DNA of 64,000 bases from Coprococcus eutactus (lineage in GTDB: Bacteria > Bacillota > Clostridia > Lachnospirales > Lachnospiraceae), in assembly GCF_025149915.1 (NCBI RefSeq), contig NZ_CP102278.1, forward strand, positions 2,084,501 through 2,148,500, read 5' to 3'. How positions within the stretch are numbered: the stretch's first letter is position 1; each line of letters starts with the position of its first letter. The translations under genes and the position numbers were made by a program. Shown here piece by piece: positions 61,327 through 64,000 of this stretch. The notes below the pieces were generated by a model, which worked only from the letters and a program-made list of their open reading frames with translations, searched no databases and was not told the DNA's origin.

Positions 61327-62502
61327 CTAATTTCCATGGAAACTGTTTGCAGCAAAATCATCAGTGACCGTTCCATCGATCATGTCTACGTTGATATACA
61401 CTAGACCATTTTCCTCGTCTGAAAATGAATAAGAAAAATCATCTTCCTGATAACCATTTGGTATAAGGAACGAATAAACCGGTCTTGCCTCCATGATTAT
61501 TCCCTCATCTTCTACTGACTCTTTCTCCGGATCATATAGTGGTCTGAGTACATATTCGATCCGCACTTCCACCACATTAAGCCTGTTAAAGCCTGACATT
61601 TTCTCCTCAACGAGTTTTAACGCACTATTGAAATCAATTACTTTATCAGCCATATCCTCACTTTCTACATCTACATTGAGCTGTGTTACACAATCTGATA
61701 CCGTATCAGGCTTTTCCACATCCAGATCAACGCCTGATGTCATAGCCACTATAACCACCCCACCACCTGAAATATTATTATCCATGGGATACGTCAAATA
61801 AGACAAACCGACACCTTTATACATCGGCTGGTAAAACAATCCAACATAGTCGTTTCCCTGATCGTCCGTTCTGACATACACGGTCTTGGCTTTATATGTA
61901 AGATCACCTTTCAAATACTTGAATTCATTCACCCACCTATCTGTTCCTGCGATCACATCCTTCAGGCTTACGGATGTTCCATCCAGATTACAGACCAAAT
62001 CCGGACAATCTTCTCTGCCTAAATACACACGATTGGTTATCTTCAAATAATTATCCGATCTCACATACTGATTATAACGCCCTAACCAAAATCCAAATGT
62101 ACCATTGTCCTGTATCCATCCTTCACTGTCTTTGTCATAAAAATTCCATCCGCCTCCAGCGGTTTCTGATCTTTCCCAGTCCACATCGCCTTTCCCAATA
62201 AGATCAGCGAATTCATCTCTGTTATCAGTGAACTTTTCTTTGGCCTTAAAATATACCACGCCAACATCTTCTACATCAGAAAAGTCTATCTTAGATGGCA
62301 GCTCCAGATTATCCGGCTTGTACGTTATATCCTCGATATCAACATTCTTTAACTCCTGCGGGCTGCAGTAATCCACCCCTTCAAGATCTATCTGCTTGCT
62401 TTCGCCGTAGCCGTTCATATTTTTCTTTACCTGATCCGGTGCTTCCTGACATCCGGATAGTATGCATACACATCCCAGAAAAGCCAACAGTAATTTTTTC
62501 AT
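61327..62502 (-). CDS. lipoprotein of the peptide-linked ABC operon
   Basis: The 391-residue product has a signal peptide with a lipobox (CVCILSGC) and a large soluble extracellular domain with no recognised family. The C-terminal 120 residues (FNSALKLVEEKMSGFNRLNV, ARPVYSFLIPNGYQ, LVYINVDMIDGTV) recall PepSY/YycI-type folds. GGGGG precedes the ATG at 62502; the frame begins at 62520. Its place between a secreted small protein and an ABC exporter suggests a surface receptor or immunity-like partner, which is inference. Confidence 0.78.
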   Translation of the reverse strand: MKKLLLAFLGCVCILSGCQEAPDQVKKNMNGYGESKQIDLEGVDYCSPQELKNVDIEDITYKPDNLELPSKIDFSDVEDVGVVYFKAKEKFTDNRDEFADLIGKGDVDWERSETAGGGWNFYDKDSEGWIQDNGTFGFWLGRYNQYVRSDNYLKITNRVYLGREDCPDLVCNLDGTSVSLKDVIAGTDRWVNEFKYLKGDLTYKAKTVYVRTDDQGNDYVGLFYQPMYKGVGLSYLTYPMDNNISGGGVVIVAMTSGVDLDVEKPDTVSDCVTQLNVDVESEDMADKVIDFNSALKLVEEKMSGFNRLNVVEVRIEYVLRPLYDPEKESVEDEGIIMEARPVYSFLIPNGYQEDDFSYSFSDEENGLVYINVDMIDGTVTDDFAANSFHGN

Positions 62503-62523
62503 TGTAAATTCCCCCTTCACGTC

Positions 62524-62562
62524 AAATAGCCAGACAGTATTTTGATTACAATCTGGCTATTC
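62524..62562 (-). promoter_or_regulatory. intercistronic hairpin
   Basis: AATAGCCAGA pairs with TCTGGCTATT around a 17-base loop, between the secreted-protein and lipoprotein genes. There is no U tract, so partial termination or mRNA protection are both possible. Confidence 0.6.
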
Positions 62563-62600
62563 TATGTTTATATTACCATTATATCTTTTTCCTTTATAAT

Positions 62601-63002
62601 TTAGAAAATAAAATATCCCGAACTGTAAAGAGAATTTAATATACTTGGGTTTGTTATTGCGGCCCTACCTGTTACACTTGTTCCTTTTTTTACCTTATCT
62701 GGTGAATCAACAGACTTACAGGTATTTAAAAATACACTCAAGCCACCTGAAGATGATTGAACATATACCCATCCGTTACCACTGCAACTGAAGCTTGAAA
62801 TTACAGCACTCACTACCTTAGTTGAACTCATAGTTCCCGATACAGTCTTACTTGTGATCACATCACTTGATGGCGCTCCCTTAGTATATCTCAAAGACCA
62901 TCCAGCCGTTGCAGCCTTAGTGGAAATTGCAGTTATCATTATTGCAGCCACTACCAATATTACGATCTTCCCCATATTTAATATCGACTTTTTACTATTC
63001 AT
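62601..63002 (-). CDS. secreted small protein with two cysteines
   Basis: The 133-residue precursor has a clear signal peptide (core IVILVVAAIMITAI, predicted cleavage after KAATA), leaving about 100 residues. The mature part is Ser/Gly/Val-rich and beta-prone, begins GWSLRYTKGAPSSD and has two Cys (SSFSCSGNG and FLNTCKSV) that may form a disulfide. GAAGGGAG fits the ATG at 63002. It directly follows the Agr-like peptide gene and precedes a lipoprotein and ABC transporter. A bacteriocin-like or signalling role is suggested by context only. I recognise no named family. Confidence 0.78.
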   Translation of the reverse strand: MNSKKSILNMGKIVILVVAAIMITAISTKAATAGWSLRYTKGAPSSDVITSKTVSGTMSSTKVVSAVISSFSCSGNGWVYVQSSSGGLSVFLNTCKSVDSPDKVKKGTSVTGRAAITNPSILNSLYSSGYFIF

Positions 63003-63042
63003 ATACACTTGCTCCCTTCTGATTTATTTGTGTTACTTTCTT

Positions 63043-63192
63043 TTACCGTTTTCCTGCTTCTGTGTTTATCAATACTTCTGGCCGCTTGGGTTCATACAGG
63101 AGCCCCCAACAATTATGACCGGCTTTCTCTCTTGCAACCCACTCAACAACTTTTGCAAGACCTGTATAAATCATCTTTTTCCTGTCATTCAC
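63043..63192 (-). CDS. AgrD-like cyclic peptide pheromone precursor
   Basis: This 49-codon ORF starts at GTG 63192 with GGAGG nine bases upstream. It has the three-part AgrD layout. An amphipathic N-terminal helix (KKMIYTGLAKVVEWVAREKA) comes first. A short core follows with a single Cys (Cys28, in HNCWGLL). The charged tail YEPKRPEVL resembles the conserved (Y/L)(E/Q)PxxPxEL signal that AgrB recognises in clostridial AgrD proteins. If processed like AgrD, the ring would be the five residues CWGLL closed as a thiolactone. It lies 40 bases before the secreted-protein gene on the same strand. No agrB is visible in the window. Confidence 0.8.
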   Translation of the reverse strand: MNDRKKMIYTGLAKVVEWVAREKAGHNCWGLLYEPKRPEVLINTEAGKR

Positions 63193-63238
63193 TCCCCCTG
63201 TCCTCCTTTCACTAAAATCTTATTATGCCCTTATATTT

Positions 63239-63244
63239 AGTATA
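63239..63244 (-). promoter_or_regulatory. possible -10 box for the pheromone operon
   Basis: TATACT on the minus strand lies about 40 bases from the direct repeats at 63284 and has no good -35 box, as expected for an activator-dependent promoter. Confidence 0.4.
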
Positions 63245-63282
63245 TCTTTATACTAACATTATTTTTGTTACTTACAAGTACA

Positions 63283-63324
63283 TTGGTCATGAACGACATA
63301 TTTCTGGTCGCAATCGACATTTTT
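63283..63324. promoter_or_regulatory. paired direct repeats, LytTR-type operator candidate
   Basis: Two copies of TGGTCnnnAnCGACATnTTT start at 63284 and 63305, exactly 21 bp apart, about two helical turns. They lie between the pheromone operon and the divergent kinase-like gene, roughly equally far from both -10 boxes. LytTR regulators such as AgrA bind paired 9-bp sites with this spacing. The match to a specific published consensus is not claimed. Confidence 0.65.
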
Positions 63325-63362
63325 CACACTTATCTTTCATCACTTATTTTATTTATATATGC

Positions 63363-63368
63363 TATAAT
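63363..63368 (+). promoter_or_regulatory. extended -10 promoter of the kinase-like gene
   Basis: TATAAT preceded by ATGC (extended -10 TGC), 35 bases before the start codon. The -35 region is weak (TCACTT). Confidence 0.6.
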
Positions 63369-63403
63369 ATATTTATATAATTAATTGAAAGGAAAACACT
63401 TAT

Positions 63404-64000
63404 ATGGAATATATATGGGAATTATTTATAAATTTACTTGGCACATCCCTTTTTTTTATATTTGCAAATGGCAAACTGGACAGAAAAGAAATACGATATA
63501 TCTACGCTAAACAGACCATTGCCTGCATTATCATTTCTATAGTATTGTGGATTATGAATATATACAACATGCCTACCATATTAACAATACTTTTTGTTCT
63601 CATTTTATTTCATTACATATATGTGGAAATCTTTTTTTCGGCTTCACATATAGAGAAGTTCTTTTGGGTAATCGTCTTTGCAATGACATCCATATTTGCG
63701 GAAGCACTTACCACAATAATTCCCACACAGCTTTTTCACATAGACCTGTCCGAAGAACTAATGGGGGGAACTCTGAGAATTCCATTCACATTACTTTACA
63801 TGCTGCTCATCGCAGTGTTTGTCATCACACTATTATGTTTTTCATCCAGAACATTTAAACTTAACTTCATAGAAAAGATCAGTTTTATTTTTATATCCGT
63901 ACTATGTATAATAATCGAAAATCTAATTGTCGTAACACAGACAGTTAAGTACAAATCTCATATAAGATTACTTACAAACACCTTGTATATGGTGTTCTTC
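63404..64000 (+). CDS. membrane sensor domain of a probable AgrC/GHKL histidine kinase (partial)
   Basis: The reading frame is open from ATG 63404 (AAAGGA upstream) to the window edge, 199 codons. The product is almost all membrane segments, about six (for example QTIACIIISIVLWIMNI, LTILFVLILFHYIYVEIFF, FTLLYMLLIAVFVITLLC, FIFISVLCIIIENLIVV). Short charged loops and the SASHIEKFFWVIVFAMTSIF pattern are typical of the N-terminal sensor of AgrC/VirS-like GHKL kinases. The kinase core itself would lie beyond base 64000, so the assignment depends on topology and on the adjacent AgrD-like gene and operator. An AgrB-like protease is a weaker alternative. Confidence 0.65.
   Translation, partial: MEYIWELFINLLGTSLFFIFANGKLDRKEIRYIYAKQTIACIIISIVLWIMNIYNMPTILTILFVLILFHYIYVEIFFSASHIEKFFWVIVFAMTSIFAEALTTIIPTQLFHIDLSEELMGGTLRIPFTLLYMLLIAVFVITLLCFSSRTFKLNFIEKISFIFISVLCIIIENLIVVTQTVKYKSHIRLLTNTLYMVFF

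Overview
The window looks like chromosomal DNA from a low-to-mid-GC, Gram-positive member of the Clostridia, most likely a Lachnospiraceae gut anaerobe (Coprococcus/Roseburia/Butyrivibrio-like). This is inferred from gene content (Lachnospiraceae-type DUF6465, TPM and Cys-rich proteins, YqeG, CYTH, DUF885 and DUF1189 proteins), strong AGGAGG ribosome binding sites, TTGACA/TATAAT promoters, and Firmicutes-type FMN and manganese riboswitches. No rRNA, tRNA, CRISPR array, complete transposon or prophage was seen. Most genes lie on the minus strand.

Layout. 1-1040: rpmI (cut by the window edge) and infC, with an AUU start, a structured leader and a clear promoter. 1077-4757: ppk and ppx, polyphosphate synthesis and turnover. 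4776-10276: prephenate dehydratase, then a folate operon read as deacetylase, folC, HD phosphohydrolase, folP, folB-folK. 10415-17129: a lipoprotein, small membrane proteins, a ThrH/SerB-like phosphatase, a subtilase and a DUF885 lipoprotein. 17234-19768: mntP under a manganese riboswitch, and an unusual acidic-tailed ClpX. 19919-22981: a nitrogen-status block with PII, an AraC regulator and an ammonium transporter behind a transcription attenuator. 23047-31014: a remnant hydrolase, a Lys/Ala-rich protein, murF, an XPD/DinG-type helicase with an N-terminal nuclease-like domain, and DJ-1, CYTH, DUF1189 and HAD proteins. 31153-35362: the complete riboflavin operon ribD-ribE-ribBA-ribH under an FMN riboswitch, with an internal array of repeated hairpins. 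35370-38927: an uncharacterised three-gene operon (sigma-region-4-like protein, membrane coiled coil, binding-protein/VWA fusion). 39129-46252: yqeG, hisS, an orphan 685-residue protein, a membrane-anchored MutS-like ATPase and a repeat protein. 46448-51472: a TPM/zinc-ribbon membrane operon with a structured leader, a Cys/Gly-rich small protein, orphan proteins and an XRE regulator. 51465-58987: a decayed nuclease fragment, leuS, a Nudix hydrolase, a secreted transglutaminase/LRR protein, a methyltransferase and hslO.

The right end (59088-64000) is the most interesting part. A 49-codon minus-strand ORF at 63043-63192, too short for routine gene calling, has the layout of an AgrD-type cyclic peptide pheromone precursor. 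It heads a run of minus-strand genes: a secreted two-cysteine protein, a lipoprotein, two ABC-2 permeases and an ATPase. Divergent from it, and cut by the window edge, is a polytopic membrane protein that resembles the sensor half of an AgrC/GHKL histidine kinase. Between the two are two direct repeats exactly 21 bp apart that look like a LytTR-type operator. Together these suggest a peptide quorum-sensing circuit controlling an exported small protein and its ABC transporter. An AgrB-like protease was not seen and would have to lie beyond base 64000 or elsewhere.
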